Assembly: GCF_021654285.1 (NCBI RefSeq)
Contig: NZ_JAKFZS010000006.1
Span: 1 to 64,000 of the forward strand
DNA from: Pseudoalteromonas luteoviolacea
Lineage (GTDB): Bacteria; Pseudomonadota; Gammaproteobacteria; Enterobacterales; Alteromonadaceae
Length of the DNA stretch: 64,000 nucleotides
Reading direction: 5' to 3'
Under the pieces are notes generated by a model. That model ran no database searches and was not told where the DNA came from. It was given only the letters and a program-made list of their open reading frames with translations. The stretch's first letter is position 1. Every line of letters starts with the position of its first letter. Both the position numbers and the translations under genes were made by a program. This document shows, piece after piece, positions 9,601 to 20,400 of the stretch.

Positions 9601-11899
9601 CCATGGTGTGCAAGTACTGCGCGAGTTGGCGAGGCGACAAGGCGGCAATCAGCGCGCAGCCATGCCTGTGGTATTTAGTAGTACGTTGGGGCTTGGCTCG
9701 CTTGGTTCCGATATGTCATCAGTGAGCCAATTTGGTGACATTGCCTACACTGTCAGCCAGACCCCACAAGTATGGCTCGATTATCAAATCTTTGAAAACA
9801 AAGGCGAGTTAATCCTCAATTGGGACTGTATCGAAGAGCTATTCCCAGAGGGGCTGATTGATGACATGTTAAGCGCCTATAGCACCATGTTGTCGTCGCT
9901 TGCAAATGATGAGACCACTTGGCAGCAAAGCAAGTTTCAACCACTGCTCATGGAAAAGCAGCTTACTGAACGCACAGCCATCAATGATACTTCGGGTGAT
10001 GTATCCAACGCATTATTACATGAATTATTTATCGCACGTGCTAAGACAAACCCTGATGCGCCAGCGGTGATTTCTCACGACCACAGTGTGAGCTATGGCA
10101 AATTGTTAGATCTTGCGACGCGTACCGCGCATTGGTTGCAGCGCCATGATGTTGCGCCAAATACTCTGGTGGCTGTGGTGATGGAAAAAGGTTGGGAGCA
10201 AATCGCGGCGGTACTTGGGGTGTTGATGTCAGGCGGTGCTTATCTGCCGATTGATGCGCATCAGCCAGAAGCGCGCATCAACACGATTTTGGCCGACGGT
10301 CAGGTTACGCTTGCACTCACTCAACCCCAATTTGAGCATCAAGCGCTCTCGGCGGGGATCACGCGCTTGACCCTCACAGAAGACAACCTTGCTCAAGAAC
10401 AAGCACAGCTTACTCCGGTTGCGATAGGCCCAGAAGATCTGGCTTATGTGATTTATACCTCGGGCTCAACGGGCAAGCCAAAAGGCACCATGTTGCCGCA
10501 TCGCGGACCAGTGAATACCATTTTAGATGTGAATCGCAAATTTGCAGTGACAGAGAACGACAGAGCAATTTGCCTCTCTGCGCTTAATTTCGATTTATCT
10601 GTGTATGACGTCTTTGGGGTGCTTGCAGCAGGCGGTGCGCTGGTAATGCCTGATCAACAAAGACTGCGAGATCCCGCTCATTGGCGAGCGTTAATGATTG
10701 AGCACAAGGTCACTGTGTGGAATACAGTCCCTGCATTACAACAGATGCTGGTGGATTATCTAGAGCCGCGTAACGAGTTGGTGCCACCAGATATGCGTTT
10801 GGTGATGATGAGTGGGGATTGGATCCCTGTTGATCTGCCTAACCGCATTCGTGCCTTGTGGCCAGATATGATGGTTGTTGGGCTAGGTGGCCCGACTGAA
10901 ACGTCAATTTGGAATAACCATTATGTCATCGAAGACGTCGATCCAAATTGGCAGAGTATTCCCTATGGTAAGCCGCTGGCCAATCAAACGCTGCATGTTC
11001 TTAACCAAGACCTTGCGCCTTGCCCTGTTTGGGTCACAGGCGACCTATATGTGGGAGGGCGCGGTTTAGGAAAAGGTTTTTGGCAGGATGAGGAAAAAAC
11101 CAATGCGCTCTTTATTGTCCATCCACAGAGCGGTGAAAAGCTGTACAAAAGTGGCGACCTTGCTCGGTACTTGCCAGATGGCAATTTGGAAATCATGGGA
11201 CGTGCTGATTTTCAAGTGAAGATCCGCGGCCATCGAATTGAACTCAAAGAGATAGAAGCCATTTTGGCCGACCGTGGTGATATTCGCTCTGCGGTGGTCA
11301 CTGCATTTGGAGAATCGCACAGCTTGCAGTCTCTTGCGGCGTACGTGGTTTTACAGGGAGATAAGGTACTTGCAGAAGATGCGCAAAGTGACTTAATCAA
11401 AGCGTTAAAGGCCCATGTCGCTGGTTTATTACCAGAGTATATGGTGCCAACCACCATCACTGTGCTGGATGCATTGCCATTATCAGCCAATGGCAAAGTG
11501 GACCGTAAAGCACTGCCAGCACCAGATCTATCCCAAAGCCTTGAAAGTGATACGCAGACTCTACCTGAGACAGAGCTTGAGCAAACTTTGGCAGAGATAT
11601 GGTGTGCGCTACTTAATCGAACCCACATTGGGATCTACGACAGCTTTTTTGATGTCGGTGGCGACTCCGCTTCAATTGTGCAGCTTCACGCCAAGCTGTG
11701 GGAGGCACTAGGTCAAGAAGTGCCTATCACCAAACTCTTTGAACATCCAACCATACATGCACTGGCAGCGCACCTAGAAGGTGAAGACGTGGTTGAACAT
11801 GCTGCTCGCAGTAACCGAGTTGATAAAAGGCGCACCAGTCGGAAATCAGCAAAAGATCAAAGGCAAGCACGTAGGCGCAGCCGAGCGGAGAACTCCTAA
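6689..11899 (+). CDS. Loading NRPS: aryl ligase (BadA-like)-ACP-Cy-A(Cys)-PCP
   Basis: 1736 residues from ATG 6689. Residues ~1-530 are an acyl-adenylate ligase (YSSGTTGLPKG at ~175, GKIQRS at ~505). Its blocks, such as VPLNTLLDSVEYAHLLRDS and KLFFAYGLGNSLYFPL, resemble benzoate-CoA ligases rather than the DhbE/YbtE aryl-AMP ligases usual in siderophore pathways. An acyl/aryl carrier follows (GMDSL, Ser578). Next is a heterocyclization domain with DLLIMDAWS (782-790), matching DxxxxDxxS. The adenylation domain (~1010-1570) has pocket residues D-L-Y-N-M-S-L-I-W, the cysteine code with one conservative change. The PCP has GGDSAS (Ser1660). There is no oxidase insertion, so the ring should stay a thiazoline. 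The last ~37 residues are very Arg/Lys-rich and may dock onto the PKS encoded next. Predicted product: aryl-thiazoline thioester, with salicylate as the likely starter. Confidence 0.9.
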   Translation: MSELNIPEKLNAATVFVDRHIEEGRSDKPAILCEERVITYRQLHENVNRFGNVLRDLGVRIEERIAMLLPDIPEFGFTFFGTMKIGAVAVPLNTLLDSVEYAHLLRDSRARVLVVHASLLDAVAPILSELTYLEHVLVCGDDSTEYPNLEGLLAGASAELEAVETGRHDVAFWLYSSGTTGLPKGIIHRHQDMIVTSERYAVQALGLTGSDISFSVPKLFFAYGLGNSLYFPLWTGGTAVLLPGAPTPEAVFNIIDRHQPSVFYSVPTNFTVLLQAAERDGRTSLGDVRMCLSAAEPLPKPLFEQWQARFGLELLEGIGSTEALHIFISNRAGSAKVGSTGQLVPGYEAKIVDDEGEELPVGERGTLLIKGESITLGYWNNPDKTQATLLGEWCNTRDTFKVDEDGFFYYVGREDDLMKIGGQWVSPKDIESVLQEHPAVLETGVVGSADEGIITPVAYVSVKDGYSPSADLALELQEFVRAHSARNHACWIEFIDELPQTTVGKIQRSNLRALNELRGEHKSQVGSFVDELAQLSSPQAQRDHLLSYIRTQVAVALRLGESQLQDAHISFFELGMDSLAAVALRNRLQTGLGRAVSSAALFKHATLTALTSHVFDQVLASEGTAKTAEPALSDALPQLIPSAQDRSKPFPLTDIQLAYIFGRGDTFLGNVATHWYTEIDCDYDDEALARFNAGWQRLIQRQDMLRAVMLPDGRQQILEDVPPYEIEVSNLINQPAVLVERELMATRDKMSHQILDPYTWPIFEIKATRLENNRTRLHVGLDLLIMDAWSMFLIFRELHDIIYQPHKLEPLEINFRDYVLAEEAFKETAHYQKAKDYWFARLDNLPPTPDLPFAIKPEALKSHEFTHRGITVPADTWQTLQARAAKVNLTPSALLLSVFAEVLAIWSKNAHFVINITLFTRQPLHRQINDVVGDFTSLLLLEVDHTIEEPFIARAQRIQQQLMDDLDHNAIHGVQVLRELARRQGGNQRAAMPVVFSSTLGLGSLGSDMSSVSQFGDIAYTVSQTPQVWLDYQIFENKGELILNWDCIEELFPEGLIDDMLSAYSTMLSSLANDETTWQQSKFQPLLMEKQLTERTAINDTSGDVSNALLHELFIARAKTNPDAPAVISHDHSVSYGKLLDLATRTAHWLQRHDVAPNTLVAVVMEKGWEQIAAVLGVLMSGGAYLPIDAHQPEARINTILADGQVTLALTQPQFEHQALSAGITRLTLTEDNLAQEQAQLTPVAIGPEDLAYVIYTSGSTGKPKGTMLPHRGPVNTILDVNRKFAVTENDRAICLSALNFDLSVYDVFGVLAAGGALVMPDQQRLRDPAHWRALMIEHKVTVWNTVPALQQMLVDYLEPRNELVPPDMRLVMMSGDWIPVDLPNRIRALWPDMMVVGLGGPTETSIWNNHYVIEDVDPNWQSIPYGKPLANQTLHVLNQDLAPCPVWVTGDLYVGGRGLGKGFWQDEEKTNALFIVHPQSGEKLYKSGDLARYLPDGNLEIMGRADFQVKIRGHRIELKEIEAILADRGDIRSAVVTAFGESHSLQSLAAYVVLQGDKVLAEDAQSDLIKALKAHVAGLLPEYMVPTTITVLDALPLSANGKVDRKALPAPDLSQSLESDTQTLPETELEQTLAEIWCALLNRTHIGIYDSFFDVGGDSASIVQLHAKLWEALGQEVPITKLFEHPTIHALAAHLEGEDVVEHAARSNRVDKRRTSRKSAKDQRQARRRSRAENS

Positions 11900-11901
11900 T
11901 C

Positions 11902-11991
11902 ATGAACAGACATGACAAAAAGGTCTTTTTAAGTCAGCGCCAAGTAGGGCGGGGCTCCAAGCAAAGCAGATTAATGGAAGTAACACTATGA
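11902..11991 (+). CDS. Candidate 29-codon leader ORF overlapping the PKS start
   Basis: ATG at 11902 opens a short frame rich in Lys/Arg. Its TGA overlaps the ATG of the following PKS gene (ATGA). GGAG lies about 12 bases upstream. It might couple translation between the two megasynthase genes or be chance; no homology is recognised. Confidence 0.2.
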   Translation: MNRHDKKVFLSQRQVGRGSKQSRLMEVTL

Positions 11992-14900
11992 CGACTTTTG
12001 AATCGATAAGTGACTCGGATATCGCAGTGATTGGCTTGTCCTGTCGTTTTCCCGGTGCAAAAACGGCGGACGAGTTTTGGTATAACCTCAAGCACGGCGT
12101 AGAGTCTATTACTCCCTTCTCAGACGACGCGTTGCAAAAAGCGGGGATCAGTGCCTCGACGATGGCTCGGCCTGATTATGTAAAAGCCGGATCTGTGCTT
12201 GAGGACATCGATAAATTTGATGCGGGCTTTTTTGGTTTATCTCCGAAAGAGGCAGAGTCCACCGATCCACAGCAGCGCATTTTTTTAGAGTGTGCATGGG
12301 AAGCTTTAGAAGATGCGGGCTATGTTGTCGACAAAGACACATACTCTATCGGTGTGTACGCTGGCGCTGGCATGACGAGCTATTTCTTTGACCGCGTATC
12401 GGATCAACTGCCATTTTTAGAGGCGCAAGCGTTTTCAACTTTATTGGGTAATGACAAGGATTACTTGGCGACACATGCCGCGTATAAGCTGGACTTAAAG
12501 GGGCCTGCGGTCAGCATTCAAACGGCCTGCTCCACCTCGCTTGTCGCGACACATATGGCATGTCAAAGCTTGATAAATGGCGAGTGTGATATTGCGCTGG
12601 CGGGAGGAATTTCAGCCCGTGTGCCCCATGAAAGTGGGTATTTTTATCATGAGGCCATGATGTTATCTCCCGATGGCCACTGTCGTGCTTTTGATGCGCA
12701 ATCGCAGGGCACAGTACCGGGCAATGGGGCTGGCGTTGTGGCGTTAAAGCGCCTGGATGATGCGCTGGCTGATGGCGATACCATATACGCGGTGATCAAA
12801 GGCTCTGCCATCAACAACGACGGTGCGGGTAAAGTTGGCTTTACCGCCCCAAGTGTTGAGGGACAGGCCGCGGTGATATCTGAGGCACAAGCCATTGCGG
12901 ATGTTGACCCAGAGACCATTTCTTATGTTGAAGCACATGGCACAGGCACCAAGCTTGGCGACCCCATCGAAATTGCCGCTCTGACACGGGCATTTCGGTT
13001 TGGCACCCAGAAAAAAGGCTATTGTCCGATTGGGACGGTGAAATCTAATTTAGGTCATTTAGATGCTGCAGCTGGCATTGCTGGTTTGATAAAAACCGTG
13101 CTGTCGTTAAAGCATCAGCAGATCCCACCCAGTTTGCACTACAGTGCACCAAACCCAAGCATCGATTTTGCCAGTAGCCCTTTCTACGTTAATACCGAGT
13201 TGACGCCATGGCCACGCAAAGAGGCGCCGCGCAGAGCGGGCGTCAGTTCATTTGGCATGGGCGGGACTAATGCGCATATGGTGCTAGAAGAAGCGCCCAC
13301 GGTTAACGCACCGCGTGTTAAACAGAGTACTGAGCGACAACATCATGTTTTGACCTTATCTGGAAAATCCGCACAGGCGTTGGCACAACAGGCAGGTAAG
13401 TTAGCGCAATATTTAGACAGTCACCCTGATTTGGCATTTGCGGATGTGTGTTACACCGCAGCCAATAAACGAGCACATTTCTCCCATCGGTTAAGCTTAG
13501 TTGCCAGTTCATTGGAAGACGCGAAACAGCAACTTAGAGGTAAAGAATACAGCAGTGCACAGGCCCTAGAGAAAGCGCCTAAGCTGGCATTTTTATTTAC
13601 CGGGCAGGGCGCACAATATCTTGCAATGGGACAGCAGTTGTTTGAGTCTCAAGTGCTGTTTCGTGACACGCTAGAGCGCTGTGATGCCATATTGCGACCG
13701 TTAGATGTGCCATTACTTGAGTTACTGTATGGCCGAGAGACTGAAATACTCAATCAAACTCAGTATACCCAACCTGTGTTGTTTGCAATTGAATATGCAC
13801 TGGCAAAGTTATGGCAGTCTTGGGGCGTGCACCCAGATGCGGTCATGGGACATAGTGTGGGTGAGTATGTCGCTGCGTGCCTCGCTGGGGTGTTCAGTTT
13901 AGAAGATGGCTTAAAGCTTATTAGTGCGCGTGGACGTTTGATGCACAGCTTGTGTCAGTCTGGCGAAATGCGCGTATTGCCTGTGGATGAAGCCAAGGCA
14001 CAGACCCTGGTTGCGCCTTTTGCTGAGCGCTTATCGATTGCCGCAGTGAATGGCCCTGAAAATATTGTTATCTCTGGTGATACTGAGTCGATGGCGCGCT
14101 TGGTAACGACGCTGGAAGCACAAGGCATTCAGAGTAAAGCGTTATCGGTTTCTCATGCCTTTCACTCTGCGATGATGGCACCGATGTTAGCTGAATTTGC
14201 AAGCGTTGCGGCAAGTATTCAATTTGCCAAGCCAAGTATTCCAGTGTGCTCCAATGTCACTGGCGAGATGATAAACGTAGACATCGCAAGTGCGGATTAT
14301 TGGGTGCAGCATGTGTGTGCGCCTGTGCGCTTCGCCGCTGGGATAGATACACTGCAAAGCCAAGGTATTGAGGCATTTATAGAGATCGGGCCCAAACCTG
14401 TTTTATTGGCGATGGCGAAGCAATGTTTAGCGAATGAGCATACACATATATTCTTACCAAGCTTGCGAGCAGGCCAAGATGATGAATTGCAACTATTAGA
14501 GAGTCTAGGTCAATGGCATTGCCATGGCGGGCTTGTGGACTGGCAAGCATTTGATGCAGGGTATGGGCGCCGACAAGTGCTTTTACCAACTTATGCATTT
14601 CAGCGTCAGCGCTATTGGATGGCGCCACTGAGCAAGGATAAGCAAAGCACAAGTGATGAGCTGGTTCACCCTTTATTAGGTGCACAATTACAACTTGCAG
14701 ATACAGATAAGACCCGTTTTGCCAGTGAAATAAGCGAAGATTCGACACCTTGGTTGGTAAGCCATCGCGTGTTTGGTGCCGCTGTTCTGCCCGCCGCAGG
14801 CTATATTGAGATGGCACTTTGCGCAGGCGTGCAAGTGCAGGCAGACAAGACCTCTAGCATTGCAGTGGAAAATATCTTTTTTGAGCAGGCATTGATTTTA

Positions 14901-17417
14901 CCTGAGCAGGGCACTTCGTCCATTCAGACTGTGATGTCTGCTCCTCATAATGACAGAGCTGCTCAAAGTCACGCTTTCCAGATATTTAGCCAAGATGAAC
15001 ACGGGCAGTGGGGCTCACATGTAACTGGTCAAGTTGTCGCTGAGCAAACCGTTTGTCAGTCTCAGAACATTGACCTTGAAGCCCTGTTATCTAGTTGCCC
15101 AAGTGAACTTCCCGTTGCTGAGCAGTACGCACTTTGGCAATCGCGAGGTTTACATTATGGGACTAATTTCCAAGGATTGGTGCAATTACATCAAGGTGAG
15201 GGCGTCGCCATTGGCAAGGTTACACTGGCCGATAACCTGCTTGCTGATGGTGCGCTGCTAAAGGCTAGCCAAAGGCTGCATCCCGCTATGCTGGATGCGT
15301 GTTTGCAAGTGATGTTTGTGCAGATGTTTGACCCGACGGAGTCAGCTGACAAGACCTGGTTGCCTGTATCAATAGACAAGGTGAGCATGTTTGGTGCAGG
15401 CAGCAACACCTTGTGGAGTGTGGTTAAGGTGATTGAGAACGCTCAATCTGGGCAACCAAGTCTCACGTTAGATATTTCAATATTTGATGAAGCGGGTAAG
15501 GCCGTTGCAAGTATTGAAGGCTTAACCGCCGTGCAAATGGATGGCAAAACACTTCGCAGTCACTTTGCACAAGGGGCAGATGATTTCTACTCATTAAATT
15601 GGGTACCAGCGCCATTGCCAGCAGCAAGTGGTGAAGCGCAGGCGCTTGGTAATTGGTTAATCTTTGCAGATCAAGCCGGAGAAGGCGAAGCGCTGGCGGT
15701 ACAGTTGCAGCAACAAGGCAATAACTGCACCTTGGTATACAGTAAAACGGCCCCCGAGTTAGAGACTGTAAAGGGGGGTTACAGTAGTGAATTTACTGGC
15801 GAAAAAGTCTACATAGATGCTGAAGAAGCTGCGGACTTTGAGGCGCTTTTCGCGCATACTAATCAGCAGCATGGTGCGTTACCTGTTGGCGTGGTGCACC
15901 TTTGGAGCTTGGATACTCCAACAACTTCTGCGCTGTCATTGTCGTCACTGAACCAAGCTCAAACACATATTGGCGCCAGTGTACTGAACCTTGTGCGCGC
16001 GGCAGCGAAGCTGCAATCTGCAAAGCTATGGTTTGTTACCCGTGATGCTGTAAATGTGGGTGATGACAATCATGCGGTATCGGTTTGCCAAGCGCCGTTA
16101 TGGGGCACTGCCAAAGTCATTGCACAAGAGCACCCAGATCTTTGGGGGGGAATGATAGATAGCCCCTCTACATCCGCTTTGTTAGATGAACTCAAACACA
16201 CAGTACAGAGCGGGCAAAAAGAAGATCACATTGCATATCGTGATGGCGAGCGATATGTCGCGCGTATGGAAGCAAGCATCAGTGCGCCTGTGCAAGGACA
16301 TATTTCTCTGTACGCAGACAAGAGCTATCTCATCACAGGTGGCATGGGTAAATTGGGACTGCATTTAGCGCGTTGGATGGTTGAAAAAGGCGCTCGTCAT
16401 ATTGCTTTAGTTGGACGCAACGCGCCCTCCCAATACGCGCAAGAGGCCATTAATCAGCTGCAAGGAATGGGCGCTAACGTATTCGTGATGCAGGCGGATG
16501 TGGCAAAGGACAATGAGGTTGCACAGCTTTTCCATCAGCTAAGCTCGGACATGCCGCCACTTAAGGGCATCATTCATGCCGCGGGTGTGGTAGATCGTGC
16601 TGCTTTAGTTGAGCAAAGCTGGCAGCAGTTTAACCAAGGCATGGCTGCAAAGGTACAAGGTAGCTGGAATTTACACTGTCATACCGCGTCCTTGGCGCTG
16701 GACTTTTTTGTGCTCTTTTCTTCTACGGCAGCGCAATTGGGTGGCCTCAACATGGCAAGTTATGCTGCGGGCAATGCCTTTATTGATGCACTTAGCCAAT
16801 ATCGCACCTCGCAAGGCTTGCAAGCGCAAAGCATCAACTGGAGCTTTTGGGCTGATGGCGGCATGGCTGGGGATACTGATGCGCAAGCAAGCTTAGGTGA
16901 CTTTATGCTCTCAACTGAGCAAGGCCTCAGCATTCTTGACGCCTTACTTAGCAGCCCACAGCTCAGTCATGCATTTGTATTTCCTGGTGGCTTGCCGGCC
17001 TTTTTACAGCAGTTTTATCCTGGTGAAATACCGGCATTTTTACGTTCGTTGAGCCAAGAAAATGACGTGCCATCTCCACAGCTAGCTGTACAGCACCTTC
17101 TGGATCAAGCCGATTGGCAAGCACATGATGAGATCTTAGAAGACTTTATTCGCAAAGAACTCGCTGCGGTGCTTAAGCTCTGTCCCACGCAGCTAGACTC
17201 AACACAAGCCCTGAACTCAATGGGCTTGGATTCACTGATGACTGTTGGGCTTAGAAATCGCATCCGTGCAGAGTTGGGTGTTGATATCTCCATTGCCAAA
17301 TTTATGGGCGAAGGCACCACAGTGGTGGATCTGGTCGCTGAGTTAAACCCGCCTCGCAACCTCAATGTGAAACCGCAAACAGAGCTACAAGAAGGCGAAG
17401 AGGAGTTTAAGGTATGA
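11988..17417 (+). CDS. Type I PKS module: KS-AT-DH-KR-ACP
   Basis: 1809 residues, one elongation module. The KS has TACSTS (Cys181), EAHGTGTKLGDP and KSNLGHLDAAAG, so it is catalytically complete. The AT has GHSVGEY (Ser623) and HAFH, the malonyl-CoA signature. The DH has HRVFGAAVLP (His926) and HPAMLDACLQ. The KR has GGMGKLG (~1451) and a complete SS...SYAAGN catalytic region. The ACP has GLDSL (Ser1749). There is no ER, so the two-carbon unit should leave as an alpha,beta-unsaturated acyl group on the aryl-thiazoline. The N-terminus (MTTFESISDSD) follows an NRPS ending in a basic tail. The C-terminus ends in an acidic GEEEFKV tail whose likely partner is the TubC-type docking domain starting the next protein. 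The stop overlaps the next start by 4 bp. A 7-G run at ~16144-16150 leaves the frame intact. Confidence 0.93.
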   Translation: MTTFESISDSDIAVIGLSCRFPGAKTADEFWYNLKHGVESITPFSDDALQKAGISASTMARPDYVKAGSVLEDIDKFDAGFFGLSPKEAESTDPQQRIFLECAWEALEDAGYVVDKDTYSIGVYAGAGMTSYFFDRVSDQLPFLEAQAFSTLLGNDKDYLATHAAYKLDLKGPAVSIQTACSTSLVATHMACQSLINGECDIALAGGISARVPHESGYFYHEAMMLSPDGHCRAFDAQSQGTVPGNGAGVVALKRLDDALADGDTIYAVIKGSAINNDGAGKVGFTAPSVEGQAAVISEAQAIADVDPETISYVEAHGTGTKLGDPIEIAALTRAFRFGTQKKGYCPIGTVKSNLGHLDAAAGIAGLIKTVLSLKHQQIPPSLHYSAPNPSIDFASSPFYVNTELTPWPRKEAPRRAGVSSFGMGGTNAHMVLEEAPTVNAPRVKQSTERQHHVLTLSGKSAQALAQQAGKLAQYLDSHPDLAFADVCYTAANKRAHFSHRLSLVASSLEDAKQQLRGKEYSSAQALEKAPKLAFLFTGQGAQYLAMGQQLFESQVLFRDTLERCDAILRPLDVPLLELLYGRETEILNQTQYTQPVLFAIEYALAKLWQSWGVHPDAVMGHSVGEYVAACLAGVFSLEDGLKLISARGRLMHSLCQSGEMRVLPVDEAKAQTLVAPFAERLSIAAVNGPENIVISGDTESMARLVTTLEAQGIQSKALSVSHAFHSAMMAPMLAEFASVAASIQFAKPSIPVCSNVTGEMINVDIASADYWVQHVCAPVRFAAGIDTLQSQGIEAFIEIGPKPVLLAMAKQCLANEHTHIFLPSLRAGQDDELQLLESLGQWHCHGGLVDWQAFDAGYGRRQVLLPTYAFQRQRYWMAPLSKDKQSTSDELVHPLLGAQLQLADTDKTRFASEISEDSTPWLVSHRVFGAAVLPAAGYIEMALCAGVQVQADKTSSIAVENIFFEQALILPEQGTSSIQTVMSAPHNDRAAQSHAFQIFSQDEHGQWGSHVTGQVVAEQTVCQSQNIDLEALLSSCPSELPVAEQYALWQSRGLHYGTNFQGLVQLHQGEGVAIGKVTLADNLLADGALLKASQRLHPAMLDACLQVMFVQMFDPTESADKTWLPVSIDKVSMFGAGSNTLWSVVKVIENAQSGQPSLTLDISIFDEAGKAVASIEGLTAVQMDGKTLRSHFAQGADDFYSLNWVPAPLPAASGEAQALGNWLIFADQAGEGEALAVQLQQQGNNCTLVYSKTAPELETVKGGYSSEFTGEKVYIDAEEAADFEALFAHTNQQHGALPVGVVHLWSLDTPTTSALSLSSLNQAQTHIGASVLNLVRAAAKLQSAKLWFVTRDAVNVGDDNHAVSVCQAPLWGTAKVIAQEHPDLWGGMIDSPSTSALLDELKHTVQSGQKEDHIAYRDGERYVARMEASISAPVQGHISLYADKSYLITGGMGKLGLHLARWMVEKGARHIALVGRNAPSQYAQEAINQLQGMGANVFVMQADVAKDNEVAQLFHQLSSDMPPLKGIIHAAGVVDRAALVEQSWQQFNQGMAAKVQGSWNLHCHTASLALDFFVLFSSTAAQLGGLNMASYAAGNAFIDALSQYRTSQGLQAQSINWSFWADGGMAGDTDAQASLGDFMLSTEQGLSILDALLSSPQLSHAFVFPGGLPAFLQQFYPGEIPAFLRSLSQENDVPSPQLAVQHLLDQADWQAHDEILEDFIRKELAAVLKLCPTQLDSTQALNSMGLDSLMTVGLRNRIRAELGVDISIAKFMGEGTTVVDLVAELNPPRNLNVKPQTELQEGEEEFKV

Positions 17418-20400
17418 GCATTATGCAGACCGTACGTACCCTGTTAGCCGATTTGCAGGCGATTGATTGTCGTATTTGGGTTGAAGATGACGAGCTTATG
17501 GTGCGCACGTCTAAAGCGGGCATACCCTCTGAGTTAAAAGCACAATTGAAAGCCAACAAACAGGATATTTTGTCGTATTTGACAGCGCCATCAAGTCGCA
17601 CAGTATCCGAGGCGAGAATGGCACAAACGCTTGAGGCACAGCGCAGCACAACCCATGCTGTGCAATTGCCAGCGCTTGTCAAAGGCGAGCAGACTCAGAC
17701 CTTTGAGCTCTCTTACGGACAAAAGGCGTTTTGGTTTTTATATCGCAACGCACCGCAAAGCCCAGCATATAACGTGACTATGCATTGGCGCATGTTATCC
17801 AAGCTGGATTTAGCCATCTTAAAGGCGGCTTTGCAAGCTTTAGTAGATCGTCATCCTTCTTTGCGTACAACGTTTTCTGAGCAAAATGGTGAACCGATGC
17901 AAACGGTGCATCCTCAGCAAGATGTCTGCTTTGAAGTGCTAAACGTGGTTGGTGAAAGTGATGAACAAGTTTATCAGCGTGCCCGTGACGCTTATTTGCG
18001 TTTGTTTGATTTAGAAAATGGCCCGTTGCTGCGTGCGACATTATTAACGCAAGCAGAAGATAAGCATATTTTGCTGATCACCACACACCACATCATCACA
18101 GATGGTTGGTCATTTTGGAATCTGATGTCGGAGTTTTTAACGCTATATCCTGCGTTGAAAGCTGAAAAACAAGCCAACTTACCGCCTTTGGATTGGCACT
18201 ACCAAGATTATGTACGCTGGCAAAATAACATGTTTTCCAGTGAGCAAGGAGATCAGTTATGGCGCTATTGGCAAAACCAGTTATCTGAGCAGCCGCCTAT
18301 TCTCGACTTGCCTGCGGATAGACCAAGGCCCTTGCTTCAGACCAGTAATGGCGCATCCATTATTTTTACGTTGCCAAAAGCGTTGACCCAACAGCTTAAA
18401 TTACAAGCGCGAGAGTCAGGCCACACCTTGTATGTCATCTTGGTTGCTGCTTTTCAGGTCTTACTGCATCGCTACACTGGGCAAAATGACATTTGGGTAG
18501 GGTCCGCAGCGGCAGGGCGCAGCCTTGCCGAGTTTAAAGATATTTGCGGATGCTTTTTTAACTTTATTGTACTGCGAGGCAAATTAGATTCAGATCAAAG
18601 CTTTGCATCTTTTTTGAGTCAGATGCAAAAAGCGACGCTAGAGGCGCTAGTTCATCAAGACTATCCATCACTGCTGTTAATTGAGCGTTTGAAACCGCAA
18701 AGAGACAGTAATCGCTTTCCGTTGTTTCAAGTTGAGTTTAATTTGCAGCAACCTCATGAAGAAGATGACCTCGCGCCGTTTTTCTTAGGGGCGGATGAAA
18801 ATCATATCGTGCAAAGAGATGGACTGACACTTAAGCCTTTTCGAATGACGCAGCAAGAAGGTCAATTTGACTTGAGTATCGATCTGATTGATGTGGCGGG
18901 CGAGTCACTATCTGGAATATGTCGCTATAGCGCAGACTTATTTGATGCAGATCGCATAAAACGCTTGCTCGGTCATTTTGAAACCTTGTTAGCTGCCGTT
19001 GCTGAGAATACGCAAACGTCTATTGCTCAGCTGCCCCTTTTAACCGAGTCAGAGCAGCATCAACTTTTGCATCAGGGGCAAAAGGTTACGGTGAATCTGG
19101 AGCAAAGCAGCTGTGTTCATACCTTATTTGAACGCCAAGCCGAGTTATCTCCAAAAGCGGTCGCACTGACGTTTGAAAATCAACAAGTGTGTTATGGCGA
19201 TTTAAACGCACGTGCCAATCAGCTTGCCCATTATTTACGTGAGCAAGGGGTTGGGCCTGAAGTGCGCGTTGGCTTGTTTGTCGAGCGCTCACTTGATGTG
19301 GTGATTGGACTGTTGGCCATCTTAAAAGCAGGTGGGGCGTATGTGCCTCTTGACCCTGATTATCCGGCAGAGCGACTCGCCTTTATGGTGCAAGATGCAG
19401 AGCTTAAGGTGCTGTTATGTCATGGCGCTACTGTCTCTCGATTACCTAAAAGCGACGCGCTTGTCGTGGATATGTCGGTGCAGGCTGATGCGATTGCAGC
19501 GCAAAGTGCGGCGAACCCAGCGCCGCTTGCTGGGTTAGATAACCTTGCTTACATCATTTATACCTCGGGCAGCACAGGCAAGCCCAAAGGCGTGTGTGTA
19601 GAGCATAAAAATGTACTGCGTTTATTCAAAGCCACCGAGCAGGAATATGGCTTTGGCAATCAAGATGTGTGGACACTGTTTCACTCTCATGCCTTTGATT
19701 TTTCTGTCTGGGAAATTTGGGGGGCACTCATATACGGCGGCCGCTTAGTCATTGTGCCATACATGACGACGCGCTCTCCTGAGTTGTTTTATCAGTTACT
19801 GCAAGCACAAAAGGTCACGATACTGAATCAAACGCCGTCTGCGTTTTACCAATTGATTGAGTACGAGCAAGCAGCCAATGTGACTCAGAGCGAGCCGTTA
19901 TCGCTGCGCTGGGTGATATTTGGCGGAGAGGCACTGACACCAGCAAAGTTGGCACCTTGGTTTGAACGTCACGGTGAGCAAACACCGACCTTGGTGAATA
20001 TGTATGGGATCACTGAAACCACCGTGCATGTCACGCTCAATAAGTTAAGCGCAAAAGACATTGCGTCTGCCACAAGCAACATAGGCCAGCCAATCGCTGA
20101 TTTAAGCGCCTACATTCTCGATCAACATCAACACCCAGTGCCAATCGGGATCCCCGGTGAGTTGTATGTTGGCGGAGCGGGTGTAACCCGTGGCTACCTA
20201 AATCGTCAAACGCTGACAGATGAGCGGTTCATTGTAAATCCATTTCAGGATACAGCAGCGCGATTATATCGCACAGGCGATCTATGTCGTTGGTTATCCA
20301 ATGGCGATATTGAATATCTTGGGCGCGTGGATACGCAAGTGAAGATCCGCGGATTTCGCATCGAATGCGGCGAGATTGAGACTGCTCTTTTATGTCATGA

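Noticed and set aside
14377..14817. 146-codon minus-strand frame inside the PKS gene
   Set aside because: It is antisense to the continuous AT/DH coding sequence, without recognisable motifs or initiation signals.
16141..16152. 7-G run in the first PKS as a frameshift error
   Set aside because: The frame stays open, with KR and ACP motifs intact downstream, so the length as read is correct.
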